Shown one piece after another: positions 24,789 to 39,191 of a DNA stretch of 64,000 bases. How positions within the stretch are numbered: position 1 is the stretch's first letter; each line of letters opens with the position of its first letter. This DNA is from Ceratorhiza oryzae-sativae. Taxonomy: Eukaryota; Basidiomycota; Agaricomycetes; Cantharellales; Ceratobasidiaceae. The notes below the pieces were generated by a model, which was given only the letters and a program-made list of their open reading frames with translations, was not told the DNA's origin and made no database searches. The DNA is taken from positions 248,001 to 312,000 of the forward strand of contig JARWMV010000243.1 of assembly GCA_030998015.1 (NCBI GenBank). Reading direction: 5' to 3'. The position numbers and the translations under genes were made by a program.

Positions 24789-26546
24789 CTATGACATTAC
24801 AAACGACCAAGACGGAAGATCATTCCCAGACGGGGAATACCAAATCAAGTCTACACCTCTTTGCGCCAAACTTTCCTTCATAGCAGCCCGCGCATAGGCA
24901 TTATTCCATTCTTCACTCCAATGGATCGCGTTGATCCCTTGTCGAGGCACGTGTAGACCCAGAGTACGAAGTCCGTGTGCTTGTACCACCTGTTCGATGA
25001 CTTGCTCCGTAGTTTCACAATCAAAAAGGTTCAAAGTCTGCAAGGCCGACCAAGGGTTTTTCCCTTGGTTATCTGAAGCACACCATTGAGTGAACTCGTG
25101 CAAAACCTGTGCCGTCACGGTGCATGCTCGGATGGTGAGAGTGTGTAGATGGGGCATGGGAACAAACAATGCGGTGATGAGTGGATCTGAAGCCGGTAAG
25201 CCGCCGTCGACGTACAAGACGGTAACGTTGATACGACTTAGAAACAAGCGGACTGCGCAGACAAATTCATCCTCGTCATCCATACTCAGAGCCACACGGA
25301 GCGCGCTGGAAGTGCTAGATATCAAGGGTAGCACGAGCGCTATATCTGAGGGCGCCATTGTCTCCAGCCCCAACGCTTCCAAATGGTCAAGAGCGACTGG
25401 GGCAGGGATGGGGCCCCCTGGGCGAATAGAAAAATTGTGCAAGATGAGCGAACGAAGTCCTGGGCTCGCTTCTAGAAGACGGGAAATGTCTTGTCGTGTT
25501 GGGAGCGAGGCTGATTCAAAGGCGAACTCGATGTGTAATTCCGTGAGACCAGAGAAGGGGGGTTGCGCCCAATTCAAGGCGACGTTTTCCACGCGAAAAG
25601 ACTTCAGAGAGTGTAGAAACGCAGTCAATTTGCTTGGAGGTAGATCTGGCACTTGGATATTTGGAGACATGACGGGAACATCTAATTCTGGGAGGTCGAG
25701 GTCGACAACCAACTCGAGTTCCTCTGACACGTCCAACGAGCCGTGTTGAATCCAGCACCCGAGAAGCGCGCGCACGATTGAAATGGCCGAGAAACTCATA
25801 ATCTGGATCGAAAATTTGCGGACAAACGGCATAAGGGGCGTCGAAAACTTGACCACTCTCGAGATCACAGACTCGGGAAGACTTTCTCCAGTCGGGTATC
25901 TGTCAAAATCATCCTCGTCTGTGATGATATCTTCGATGCTGAGCCAGAGAGGTGCGCTCCGGGCACGCTGGGCCCACAGTGTCGCTCGTTCATAAGAGCT
26001 CTCAGCCAAAGGACCAGTCAGGACAAGATCGAGCTCGGTCCAGAATATGGGGGCATTGATTATCAACTCTCGCCAAGTACTACACACGCTTGCAAGAGTG
26101 GTAGCAGAGACTGGCTCATCGTCGATCTCTTGGAAATCTTCACTAACTCGCTCTTGAGTCGCCAGCGTGAAAACAGTGATCAGAATATCGGCGTGGAGCA
26201 TTTTGATAGGGGTCATGGCGTGAATTGGGTCGTAGGCCGCGTTCAAGCGCAGCCGCACCTCGCGCAACGTGTCTTCTTGCTGAGATAGGTCGCGCAGGAG
26301 CGGGTCAAGGTCAAGAAGGGATTTCTGTGGTGGATCTTCCGAGGTGGCGGTTCTAAGCGCGCTTTCAAGCTCGGCCGAGGCACCAGCGTACTCATGGATA
26401 ACGTCGACGAGTCGGTTACGAACAGCATTCCATCGCTCGAGTGCCACATCCAGTGCATCAGCGAACGACTTGGCCATCGGAGTGTGGAACAACGTATAAT
26501 GCTCTACCCTCATTGTCAGAACGTGTGGGAAGTGGTCGAACAGCAA
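24789..26546 (-). CDS. F-box/LRR-like protein, copy 2 (intact)
   Basis: A single-exon, 585-codon frame, the only open member of the cluster. Starts are possible at 26546 or at the internal Met codons (about 26513 and 26477); MAKSFADALDVALERWNAV matches the start of copy 3 (MAEVSKAHVAALEHWKSVH), which favours 26477. The order is an N-terminal coiled helix, an F-box-like segment (PIKMLHADILITVFTLATQE, about residues 115-135) and ATTLASVCSTWRELIINAPI. After that come irregular leucine-rich repeats with motifs such as FSGLTELHIEF and LRSLILHNF, ending in WSFVMS. The protein probably acts as an SCF adaptor; the target is unknown. Such genes are strongly expanded in agaricomycetes. No intron is needed, unlike most genes here. 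Confidence 0.85.
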   Translation of the reverse strand: MLFDHFPHVLTMRVEHYTLFHTPMAKSFADALDVALERWNAVRNRLVDVIHEYAGASAELESALRTATSEDPPQKSLLDLDPLLRDLSQQEDTLREVRLRLNAAYDPIHAMTPIKMLHADILITVFTLATQERVSEDFQEIDDEPVSATTLASVCSTWRELIINAPIFWTELDLVLTGPLAESSYERATLWAQRARSAPLWLSIEDIITDEDDFDRYPTGESLPESVISRVVKFSTPLMPFVRKFSIQIMSFSAISIVRALLGCWIQHGSLDVSEELELVVDLDLPELDVPVMSPNIQVPDLPPSKLTAFLHSLKSFRVENVALNWAQPPFSGLTELHIEFAFESASLPTRQDISRLLEASPGLRSLILHNFSIRPGGPIPAPVALDHLEALGLETMAPSDIALVLPLISSTSSALRVALSMDDEDEFVCAVRLFLSRINVTVLYVDGGLPASDPLITALFVPMPHLHTLTIRACTVTAQVLHEFTQWCASDNQGKNPWSALQTLNLFDCETTEQVIEQVVQAHGLRTLGLHVPRQGINAIHWSEEWNNAYARAAMKESLAQRGVDLIWYSPSGNDLPSWSFVMS

Positions 26547-26579
26547 GAAGTGTACCGTAAATTATACGTGCAAAACTAA

Positions 26580-27495
26580 TGTAAGATGATGGTGGTGGTA
26601 TACCATAACAAGTGGTTGTCAGGGTGCGTGACCAAACTACCAGCGAGCAGGATGCGCTGACGTCACCGAGGGGATTGGTCGTGTTCAGAGGGGTACTTTG
26701 TGGATATATAAACCATCTGTCAGAGAAGTGAGCTTAAAATACTCGTCGACCGAGAGAAAGCGTTAAATTATTAGAGTTCATGGGATACCCTCGTACGAGA
26801 TCCCGAGTCGGCTTGACCCGATACGCCACCAGGCGATTGGGTTTCCAAGATATGCGCACCAGCGTCATCGTTTTTTTTTTTAAAGAAATTCTATTTTTTT
26901 GTCGACTTTCGATTCTGCGCCCGCCTCCGGTAGGTGTGTGGCCGATATCGAACACATGTGCTGCTTGGAGAACGATGGCGCAGAATAAGTAAGTGTGTTT
27001 GAATTGAACCCAGTTTCGGATATCCTCGCTACCGAGTGTTCTCGTGGGAATGCTGCGCACCCGTGTCTTGCCCCAGTTGTTGGAACGGGATAGTGGTGGA
27101 TGGCCAGAGCCGGAGCCGATCGCTCATGGGTCGACGTAATTTCATATCGACCTCGTCCTAAAAGCACAAGGGCAACGGGCAACTGATCTCAACCACGACC
27201 ATGACCATGGCCATCCTAGCAGTCCACTCCGAAAGGACTATACAGTCCATGACAGTTCCTCTGGTATTCTTACCAGTGCAATACACGTATTCCGACTCAC
27301 ATTCCAAGCGTGAATAGTTTAAATTCGGCGGCGGAACTAGTATACGGATCTAGAGCAAAGCGATAGCATTAAAAACACGATAGCTGACAATGGGTTACGA
27401 AACAGATTGTGCACATTCTTGTGATGCCATTATGAACGGAGCGGGATAGCTAGAACTATAAATATGTCGATCGGGTATCAAATAAATAAAATAAA
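26580..27495. other. Spacer between F-box copies 2 and 3
   Basis: No gene seen. It contains T-rich tracts at about 26869-26900 and presumably the promoter of copy 2. Confidence 0.4.
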
Positions 27496-27500
27496 ATCGG

Positions 27501-29193
27501 CTAGGTCATCGCAAAAGTCCAGGTCGGAAGGTCACTTCCGGATGGCGAATACCAAATGAGGTTGACACCCTTCTCTGCCAGACGTTCTTTTGTCGCAGCT
27601 CGTACATATGCATTACTCCACTCTCCACTCCAATTAGTCATATTGAAGCCGTCCCGGGGCATGTGGATGCCCAAAGTGCGTAGCCCATGTGCCCGTATCA
27701 CTTGATCCACAACCTCTGTTGTAGTCCCGCACTCGAGCAGGTTCAAGGTATGCAATGCCGGCCAAGGATTCTTCCCGTCGTTTTGTGAGATACACCATTC
27801 AGAGAAGTCTTGCAGAGTTTCAGACGAGACGTTGCACGTTTGAATGGTGAGGGTGTGTAAGTGAGGCATGGGAGTAAACAACGCGGAAATAGATGGATCC
27901 GTAGCTGGCAAACTTCCATCCACGTACAAGAGGGTAACGTTGGTTCGGCTGAGGAAGGAGCGCACCGCAGACACAAAAGTCTCATCGTCGTCCATGCTGA
28001 GGGCAACACGGAGCGCGTCGGAAGTGCTCGATATCAACGGTAATACCAGAGCTGTATCCGCGGGCGACATGGTCTCGAGCCCCAACGTTTCTAAATGATC
28101 GAGAGCAACGGGGTCTGGAGTGGGCCCATCGGAGCGAGAGAATAGTTGTGTATGACAAGGGAACGGAGTCCTGGACTCGCGGCCAAAAGCCGGGAAAGAT
28201 CTTCTTGAGTCGGAAGCGACTCGGATTCAACCGTAAACTCGAGGTGCAAGTCCGTTAGGCCCGAATAAGGAGGTTGAGCCCAGTTAATAATGACATTTTC
28301 CAAGTGAACGGCCTTGATAGACTTTAAGAATGGGGAAAATTCGCTTGGATCCGAACCTTGGGCATCTGGGGATACTAGACGGACTTCTAACTCTGGAAGG
28401 CCGAAGTCGATACATAAACGGAGCCTCTGAGCAACGTCTGGCGACCCATGCTGAATCCAACACCCGAGCAGCGTAGGCACGATTGAAATGGCGGAGAAGC
28501 TCTCAATACCGATCGAAAGCGTACGAACGAATGGCATCAAAGGACTCAAAAATCCATCGCTCTCGACACCACGGGCTCTGGCAAGCTGACAGCACAGGCT
28601 GGTTGTCATAGTCTTCCTCCTCCAAGATAATATCCACTATGTTGAGCCAGAGCGGCGCGCTTTGTGCACGTTGCGCCCAAAGTGCCGCCCGCTCATAGTA
28701 GCTGTCAGATGAAGGGCCGGTGAGGACGATATCAAGGTCGGTCCAAAACAAGGGGGAACGGGTGATCAACCAACGCCACGAAGTACAAACGCTCGCAAGG
28801 GTGGTGGCCGAAACCGGATCGTCGTCAATCTCCTGGTAGTCTTTAGTAATCGACTCTTGGGTTGCCAGAGTGAAAATCGTGATTAGAAGCTCGGGATGGA
28901 GCATGTTGATGGGTGTCATGGAGTGCGTTGGGTCGTGCGCCACATTCAGACGCAGCCGCGTTTCACGCAAGGTGTCCTCATGGTCTGGAGAGACAGAAAA
29001 GCAGTGGATCCAGCTCTGGGAGACGTTCCTGTCGCGTGCCTTGTGAGCCGTACGCTCTGAGCGCCTTTTCGAGCTCGGACGATGCGTCTACGTATTCGGA
29101 GATGACTCCCACTAGTCGATCGTGAACCGACTTCCAGTGCTCGAGTGCCGCAACATGCGCCTTGGAGACCTCGGCCATCGAAAATAGGGGCAA
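27501..29193 (-). pseudogene. F-box/LRR-like protein, copy 3, three frameshifts
   Basis: Closely related to copy 2 along its whole length: start MAEVSKAHVAALEHWKSVH, F-box PINMLHPELLITIFTLATQE, ATTLASVCTSWRWLITRSPL, repeats, and end PTWTFAMT. The frame is broken three times: near 28985 (between LDPLLFCLS and the DTLRETRLRLN stretch), near 28570 (after EEEDYDNQP), and near 28130 (after VIHNYS). Each is a one-base change judged against copy 2. With copies 1 and 2 it forms a head-to-tail array on the minus strand, spaced about 0.5-1 kb. The ends are conserved, so decay is recent or the indels are sequencing errors. Confidence 0.8.
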
Positions 29194-29399
29194 CTGGTGC
29201 TGACTAGATACGCGTCGTCAGAATGCGCAAAAATGAACGCGACGCACAAAGAGAACTCACTATCAGCTGGTGGTTGTGCGGGAAACCCGAATAGAGGACC
29301 GTGGTGGTATACCGCAACGTGCAACAACGCGTCAAGGAGCGTGACCAAACCCCTGCTTATATAACAGGGACTGGTTTCAGCCACCACTGTCCAAGCCGT

Positions 29400-30240
29400 C
29401 GAAGCAAATAAATAGCATGATCAGGAACATTGAGTTACGTCGTTGACGCGAGCGCATACAGTTGCACTCCTTGACAACAGGCGACATTTCCTGGGTTAAA
29501 ATTCAATGCGGAGCCGCGATAAAACGCCTGATCTAGTGCTAAAAATCCTGTAAACTGTCAGCGTTGATGTGCGTGTCATGTATTTCAAGGAGTACGACTG
29601 TATAGAATCAGGACGCTCATCAAACACCAAGCAGCATCCATAAATCACCCCACAATCATGTTACCAAACCTTGATCCCCTTATGACAGACGCTCAACTGA
29701 TCAAATCGTGTACTTGCTCTTGGGCGGGCGTTCATTCGTGCTAGGTGAAGACGAATTCCGCCTATGATTGATGTCACCGTGAATAGTCTCTGTTTTAAGC
29801 TGGGCACGACACAAATAACGGTCGATCTATCGCCGTCTCGGGCCGCGTTCGTCGATCATAGGAGGCTCACTTTTGGAGGTCACAGGGCCAGGTCCGGAGC
29901 AGAAGCGAAAAATCGATTAAATTGTATTGTATTGCTCCACTATGCTAGTCATACAGACTGGGATTTCCAATGACAAAATCCGTAGCGCGTTGGCGCGCAG
30001 TATCCCCAACGGAAGTGACATTTGAGGCTAGCAGTTGAAGGGTCTTTCGATCTTGCCCATACTTCGGCCAGTGTGGACCTATTTGTTGGCGAAGATGAGT
30101 CAAGAGTAATAACCTGGGCAACAAGGGCGAAATGGTATACGTTTGATGCCGTCCTTCGGATTGGGATGCAAGTTATACGCAAAATTAACCCTAGACAAGT
30201 CGTGGCTTAGCAAGCTAGCGGCGCAAATTACACGAAAGGA
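29400..30240. other. Intergenic region
   Basis: No supported gene, RNA or repeat between the F-box cluster and the esterase 3' end. Confidence 0.4.
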
Positions 30241-30245
30241 TGCCC

Positions 30246-32314
<2,069 letters not shown>

Positions 32315-32822
32315 ACCTCATGTGCTACATGAAGTATCCAGTTATCATGGACGGGCATGGCTGTTTGGTTCATTCATTTTTTGCTGAAAGTGCGTTGTGT
32401 TGGCATGGCTGTGTTGTAAGCACTCCCAGAAGCACGAGCGCTTGAGCATCAGTTAACAATCGTCGGGTGACTTTGCACCAGGTTCAACCGTCAGTTTCAC
32501 TGAATTATCTATCCTCAGAAAGAACTGGCTGGGATTGCCGAGCGGCTCAGTCGGCTGCAAGATCTATGGCGTGGTGCGGACTCGGGCTCGGGGGAAAAGC
32601 TGCCGCAATCGAGGCCGAGCTTGCGTGTTACATGGTCGATGACTGAGAATCCCGGGGATATCATATGGGGCTGAGCAGGTGTGAGCCCAAGCCAGGCCCA
32701 GTGGTTCGAGATGATGATCAACTTCGAATCGCAGGCCACTGGCCGATCAGCTTACGTCATGACGGATCGGGGTTTCATACATCCATTTCATCAAATTACA
32801 ATCAAGGCGTTACTACAAACCC

Positions 32823-33466
32823 TCACTGTACGCTCGGACTTTCGCTCCAATCGGGATATATCCTCAAATATCTTACCATATAAATTCGCTTTTTCAACTC
32901 CCGGGACTGACCTTCCTTTGTCGGCCGCTTTCTCCCTGCGACCCAAACTGCATGCAGCTGCAAACTCCCGATGCAGTTGATTTGGACCATATCTCGCAAA
33001 CATGTCCAGTCAACGGGAGAGTCGGTGAAAGACAAAGTATGGACAACCGGCCATGGGATATATTGGTTTAGGCCAGTGTTTCTCCAAGTAAGCAAACTCA
33101 GACTTCGTTTCGAGATCCGGCAACATATGAACGCCAACTCTTCAAGGTAGACCATGGGAGACAATATGGCATCCAAATTGCAAGGCCGTTCGATTCGTGA
33201 TCCGACGTGCAAAGTTGTTACTTCAGTTCGATCAAAGAATAAATGTGCAGCGACGATGGTTCCCGGAGCTTCGGGAGTGTAATGCTCATACGCAATGATT
33301 CAGAACGAACCATTAACATATTAAACATCACATTGTAGGTATTAGAATCTCCCAGATGTTCCAGTGTGAGAAACTCAAGATAATTGATTGTCACTTGGGT
33401 AGGCGAGGTTTCGTTGTCTGCATCCCCAGAATGGAGGATGGTAACTGAATTCATCACTCGGAGCAA
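32823..33466 (-). pseudogene. 3' fragment of an F-box/LRR gene
   Basis: Only the C-terminal leucine-rich part remains: VMNSVTILHSGDADNETSPT, then FLTLEHLGDSN, a stop at LIELK, and in another frame ILSPMVYLEELAFICCRISK and SFTDSPVDWTCLRD. The longer homologous copy lies at about 56535-58248. The F-box itself was lost with the 1.5-kb deletion in this block. Confidence 0.75.
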
Positions 33467-34004
33467 CAGGATTGTACGCTATTACCTGTTTGTTTTTTTT
33501 AGTTACCGCAGCATTCAGGATTTCATCTCGGACCATGCTTTACAGCTGCGGAACTGCATAGCCGGTTGTTCTCTCCCTTAGGAGAGGCTTCAGTCGCATA
33601 AGCGAATTCTATGTTCTGGGTTTCTGGACGCTTCCCGAAGAGTGGGTTCTCAAACATCGCTCATATTATTCTACCAGTTTGATTTGCATTTGTTCGATAT
33701 CAAAGCGAAGAACCTGATCTTCTAACTATATCCGTCGTCTATAGGTCCATCTACTCTAATGATTGATAAATCCTTGGACTGCGCAGCGCTGCGGGAGAGG
33801 AATAACTTTCAAAAACAGGTGATAGAAGGAAGCCTTCGTCTGGTCTAAATTTGGCGTTCGTTCCAGCAGCTCGAGGGTATATAGAGTCGAAACTTTGAGT
33901 ATTTATCTCCAACAAAATCGTCTCGTCTCTTGCCTTTCCATCCTTTATATTTTCTCGTTTCACTTGCACTTCCCACTTTCCCATTGCGGTCCATTCTTCC
34001 AAAT

Positions 34005-34808
34005 ATGCATTCTCGCACGCTTGTATCCCTTGTTATTTTCTTTGGACTCTCGTTCGCGGCACCGGTAAGCACTAGCAAACCCATAAGTTCGCCTTGAGTG
34101 CTGACTGGTCGTGATCAGGTATCGTTCCCTCCTGGCAGCGGCGCGCCCCCAAAGCCATCAGAGTCGTTGAGCGGTCGCCCTTCCTTCCCCACGGGTCCGT
34201 TCTCTGGAATACCCCCTCCGCCCTCAGGGATGCCTTCAGGCTCCTTTAGCGGACTCCCTCCCGCTCCCACAGGCTCTGGAGCTCCGCCACCACCCTACTC
34301 CGGGTCGCTTCCTCCTCAAAGCAAGCGCGCGGAGCCCAGCCCTCGCCCACTTCCTTCCGGTCCATTCAGCCATCCGCCAAATGGTCCCAGCGGCTCGTTC
34401 AGTGGTATTCCCCCTCCACCTTCTGGGTTGCCCTCGGGTGCTCACCCACCGCCATCTGGGTTGCCCTCGGGTTCTCACCCACCGCCATCTGGCATTCCGC
34501 CAACTGGTGCTCCTCCGGCTCCCACTGGCTCGCCCAAGCCCCCTGTCATTAAAATCCGCGCGGAGTCTAGCCTACCTCCCGTTCCAACTGGCTCGTTCTC
34601 TGGGGTGCCACCGTCGTTTAGCGGCAAGCCGCATCACCACCCTGGACCATTTCCTGGATCGTTCTCGGGGAGCTACCCTGTCCCCACCGGTTCGTTCTCG
34701 GGCAGGCCTCATCACTTCTCTGGGATGCCTCCCCGTCCTTCGGGATCGTTCACGGGAATGCCTCCGTCGTTCACCGTTCCTCCACCCCAGTCGACAGAGT
34801 CAGCTTAG
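34005..34808 (+). CDS. Secreted proline/serine/glycine-rich repeat protein, copy 1
   Basis: Exon 1 (ATG at 34005) encodes a signal peptide, MHSRTLVSLVIFFGLSFAAP. A 54-nt GT-AG intron follows, and in this copy an in-frame TGA inside it shows that splicing is required. Exon 2 encodes about 228 residues made almost entirely of degenerate repeats around PSGSFSGxPPxPSG, with His-rich stretches (GKPHHHPGPFPGSFSGSY, GRPHHFSGMPP). It ends at 34808. Two short basic interruptions, QSKRAEPSP and KIRAESSLP, resemble Kex2-type processing sites. No Cys is visible in the mature part. Likely an extracellular or wall-associated disordered protein; function unknown. A near-identical copy is at 54776-55579. Confidence 0.8.
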
Positions 34809-36118
34809 ATCATGGACCAAGTATGAGTTGATGGTTCTCTAGTTGTGCAATGGACACTTTTATTTGTGACACTCTGCGCCTAGATGTATTTCCGTGACTC
34901 TTCCGCCTCGAATTTATCTCCTTTACTTAGAGGTTTTTTGGCTCAATGCGCGCATCAGAGGACCGTCAGTAAACTGAGAGATACATATTGAAGGGATACT
35001 TAGTTGTTCACTTCACGAATATTCCATGATATGCAAAAAGATGGTGTTGACCAAGCAGCGTATATGCTGGCCCAGGTCTGAGGGCTATAATTCCAGGCAC
35101 CAGCGCGTACAAGATTAGCACGGCCACTCTCCATTCCTTTTCACACTCCTTGTCTTTACTCGTCCTATAGCACATTTGATCAATGTAACATTGAGCACAA
35201 AAGATCGCCCGAGCTCTGTATACGATACCAGCTCCATCGAAGCGTCCCCTTCAGCTCCCTTGGCCTCGGTGATATGAGCGAAGATATGTAGGTGGGGGTA
35301 TCGATGTAAAACAGAGGGTTGGGAGGGAGAGTAATAGCAAGGATAAGAATCGAGTCGGTCGTGTCCTGTCTGCTTGAACAAGTCAGGCTCCCGGTTGTTG
35401 CAAGCATTCCTGTCCTTGTTGTATTTGTACTGCATAATATTAGCAGCCAATTCAGAATATTGAATATAATCTTACCCATATGAATGAGTTGTTGCACTTC
35501 CATAAGAAGAAAGTGGGTTTCATGCACACACACTGTGAATACAATCTCCACTGTTGTTCATTTGAAACTTTCCCTAGCACTCAGATCAAGCAGGGAGATA
35601 CTGCATCTACTTGTAATGTGTACAATGCATGCATATGTTGGTATGTAAAATGCACCACTCAGCATTGAACATTGGGCTGGAGTTGAAACCCAGAGAGGCA
35701 GGGACAATGAAGGATTGCATTGGGATCTTTTGTATGTTAATTTCAGTTGAATAGTGTACATAGGGACTTACAATTGGCATAGACATGTTCCATCATCAGG
35801 AAAGACTTGCCTGGTAAAATTGGTGTTATTTACCATTATTTACCCATTTACCTGATTTGCTATCCCCCTATGTAAATTTGCACATCATTTTCCCAGGTTT
35901 GAGTGCAATGTACCCACCCATGACATAAATAATAAGCCATTTACAACCTCACAAGGTAAATGATGGGTAAATTTACTGTCATACATGATTAGTTACATAC
36001 CTTGATCATCAAATTTCTACCTCCAGGGAGTAACACTGCATCAGAGGAGGGCCAAATCACTTTTGTTGGGGGATAGTAAACCCTCAACCAATGCCAAAAT
36101 AGTGCAATTCACTCATGC

Positions 36119-36641
36119 TGTCAGAGCTGACAACCTGAACAGTAATGCCTAATGCTTGTGAGGTGAAGGCAGATCCAAAGGCTGTAACACCAAGGATCAA
36201 GGCCACAATTTCTAAGGAGGGATATGCAGCAAAGGGGATGGTTGTGACAACAAGCAGAGGGGTTTAAGAGTTGCACTTGTGCTTAAGCACTGGGCAGAGA
36301 CTGCTTGGCTTGGTGACTGCACAGGTAGAAGGTGATGTTTGACAGGAGGTCAAGTTCTGAGGCTTAAGGCTCTCAGACTCTCCCTTATATATTCACAAGG
36401 AAGGCTGTACATGTGAAATAGGAAGCTAGATGGAATCATACAATAAGAGAAGTGGTGCCACATCAACAGAATATTCCAGAATACATCAACAATGATCAAC
36501 AACAACAAGGTCAGATGCCTCAGTCAATAATTCTACACATATATCTGAATAAATGGGACTTGTCCAAGAAAGCAGAAAAATAGAGATAAAATAAATCATA
36601 AAAATTGGAGGAAATTCATGTTCATGGTCTAGGCCATGACA
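36119..36641 (-). mobile_element. Solo LTR, family B, CpG-depleted copy
   Basis: 523 bp with TG...CA ends, in reverse orientation to the copy at 44348-44870. It is flanked by a perfect 5-bp direct repeat CATGC (36114-36118 and 36642-36646), the signature of LTR-retrotransposon integration followed by LTR-LTR recombination. Most CpG sites of its sister copy are TpG or CpA here. Confidence 0.88.
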
Positions 36642-37051
36642 CATGCTACTATGTAATAACACCACCCAGTGGTCAAATAGTTCTCAATTTGTTCAGTGAC
36701 TCTACAAATGACAACACTTGAGCAACACTTTTGTCCACTGAGTCAGCTTGTGTGCTGGGTTAGGGGTATATTTGCTACCTGTGATGGTAGATTGCAAGCC
36801 ATATGCACAGAATAGAAGTAAATAACATATCAGCTGAAAGAAAAAAACTACAGGAGCACTCAACCACTCTTGTTGAAGACAGAATAAACAAAATACTGAT
36901 TACAAAAGTCACATAAGACAGTCAGATTTGTAAACAAGCAACACACTAAAGAGAGGAGCAAAGAAAAAGGTTACCTCAAGATATTGAGTTGCACAAGATC
37001 TGCACCACAGGGCCAAGATATCAGATATGCTAACAATGTGAGGGAGAGAAG

Positions 37052-38251
37052 TGTTACAGGTCAGGGTACACTTGGATATCTAGAGCTTAAGCAATTGTAG
37101 ATATGTTAGTATACACTAATTGTACTCAATACTTCTTAGACTAGAGTAAGAAGGCTCAAAGTAGTTGCAATGCAATCAAGTAACACTCAAGGTAGTCATA
37201 ATCTTTCACAGTGTAAAATCACTAATTTATAGGTATAAAGAGCAAGACTACTATGGTCAGGTTCCCTTAGATATCTTAAATGTAGTTCAGCCCAGTCACT
37301 TGGACTAACTGATACTAATCTTAATACTAGACTTAAGCAATAGCTTATAGGATAGATGGTGGGCTGCCTAATGTGTGTACTTCCTCAGCTACAGGTACTT
37401 AGATTTCCTCTAATAGCTGGTACTTAATGTCATGCTCAATCAGGCAATATTGTATCCTTATATATCTCTGTATATAAGATACAATGAATCAGACAGTATA
37501 TAACTAATATGGTACTTTATTCCTCAGTACTAGTTATATAAGAAATCACACACAGACAAGAGAAATAGAAAGAGAAAAGAAACCAATAACTGGTCTGGGT
37601 TGAGTAGAGGAGGGAAGGTGGTCTGGAAGGGCCTCAGAAGAGGTCCTTTTATACCCTGAGGAGGGCATTCCAGAGCCAAATAGATGCATGCATGCCAGTG
37701 TGATCATCAAAAGAGGGTACTGCTATACTTGGGGTACACCCTAGCCCAGTATAGGATAAGAGAGTAAAGACAGGGTGTGGATTGAAGGCACTGATGGATC
37801 TGAGACCTGTATTGGCTTGTAGATCATATTATCATAGTATATACATGTAATGAACAGAGGCTACATCTCAGTGAGTCATAAAGTGAGTCAGAGAAGCTTC
37901 TGGATCAATTTGGAAGGCTCTCCTGACTCACTGGAGTCATTAGATCTTGATTGATGGTCCAGTAAGATTCTAATGATCTTTGGGCAGCAGATACCACTGA
38001 AGATTAGCTATCGATAGAGCATAAGATAGCTTTGATAGCATAAGCGGTTGCCAAGATATGAGCAGTGCAATGTTGTAATCAATATCTCCTGATAAGAGGA
38101 AATATTGCAACCTCTGTATCTCTCTGAGATCTTATTGTAAAAAATTAATAAAATATGCGTTGGAAAGTGGGAAATTTGTACTATTTAATAGAATGGAAAA
38201 TAGTACAATTTGGAACACATACAAATTCAAGTATTTCACAAATTAATTACA
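37052..38251 (-). mobile_element. 1200-bp LTR-like repeat, family A, left copy (inverted)
   Basis: Starts TGTTACAGGTCAGGG and ends AATTAATTACA. It is an inverted copy of 43000-44199, with the same length of 1200 bp. The inverted match continues about 64 bp inward (to about 38314). No 5-bp target duplication is seen around this repeat alone. Confidence 0.85.
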
Positions 38252-38299
38252 GAGGCATTGCTTGAGGTTGGCAGAGCAGACTAAAATAATAGAAATTGT

Positions 38300-39038
38300 T
38301 AGCAATCCATAACACAGTAAAACCTTTGGAGTTTGGCCTGATGGCCACAATCTGGCCCTTGACTGCTTTGCCATCCTTGATTTTGTAGATACACTCCCCA
38401 CTCTTGAATTTTTCCTTCAGTGGGTTGCTTGTGGTGGCATTACTGCCTCTGTTTTGGGGTGTGTTGCTGGTACTAGCTTTATTCCCCCCATGGGATGTTT
38501 GTTTGCTACCAAATGAAATAAGGTGGCAGTCAATTTTGAGGGCCCACTGGGTTAGTTGGGCAAAGGTTTTGGTTTGGGGGTCATAATTCTGTGCTACCAT
38601 GCTATCCATTACATCTGAAGATAGACCATTGTAGAATTGATCACACATGGCAGCATCATTGTAGTTGAGACCTGTGGAATAGAGATTGAAAAGTGTGAGA
38701 TAGTCTTGCACCATTTTGGATTGTTTAAGTTTCCACCATTTGTCATGGTTGTTTTCAGTTTGGTTCAGGTCCCCATAGTGAGTGGTGAATTCTTGCCAAA
38801 ATAGGCTAGCATCATGGAGCCATGGCACCATGGACCCAGGGTTGAGGATCTCAAACTCCTCATATGAATTGACCCACTCTGCCACTGATCCTTCTAGGTA
38901 GGATGTAAAGTAGACAACAAGTGAAGTCATCCAATGCCAGTCAGGGTGAGAATCAAGGGTTTTGTTGTGGGTTATTTGGCAACAAACATGCATGTAACTC
39001 CTGAATGGCGTTGAATATTGAAAAACAGCTTGCAACAT
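38300..39038 (-). pseudogene. Retrotransposon gag fragment (C-terminal part)
   Basis: An open frame with gag-like composition: SYLEGSVAEWVNSYEEFE, FWQEFTTHYGDLNQ, and MVQDYLTLFNLYSTGLNYND followed by QFYNGLSSDVMD, typical of Ty3/gypsy-like gag proteins in basidiomycetes. The usual CCHC zinc knuckle is not evident. The first about 44 codons lie in the terminal repeat of the adjacent DNA transposon, so the true gag begins near 38906 and was interrupted there. The N-terminal part is found at 42563-42936 on the same strand. Confidence 0.7.
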
Positions 39039-39191
39039 TTTGTAGATAATTTGTAAAAGAATTGTATTATCATACAGTAGCTACTGTATCTAGCACATCT
39101 AGAGGTGAGTTTCCAAAATATGGCCTTGAGGGGGTGACAGCTGCTTGACAGACAGCGGCAGGACCAACCAGCTGCAGGTACCCAGGGTCCT
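38906..39191 (+). repeat. Left terminal inverted repeat of DNA transposon
   Basis: About 286 bp matching the reverse complement of 41954-42240. The outer end reads TA-AAGTAGAC, consistent with a TA target duplication. An internal palindrome TACAGTAGCTACTGTA lies near 39073. The other edge is at CCCAGGGTCCT. Confidence 0.8.

Larger units (their letters stand above)
32740..35131 (+). repeat. Block X, copy 1 of an inverted segmental duplication
   Basis: The sequence matches the reverse complement of 54476-58365. The left edge is sharp: similarity starts at TGGCCGATCAGCTTA (32740). The right edge is in AGATTAGCACGGCCACTCTC (about 35131). It contains an F-box fragment and the proline-rich secreted gene. 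Relative to the other copy it lacks about 1.5 kb at about 33455-33465, which removed the 5' half of the F-box gene. Confidence 0.9.

Noticed and set aside
32540..32620. GCCGAGCGGCTCAGTCGG, tRNA D-arm-like
   Set aside because: No matching T-arm or acceptor stem within 90 bases.
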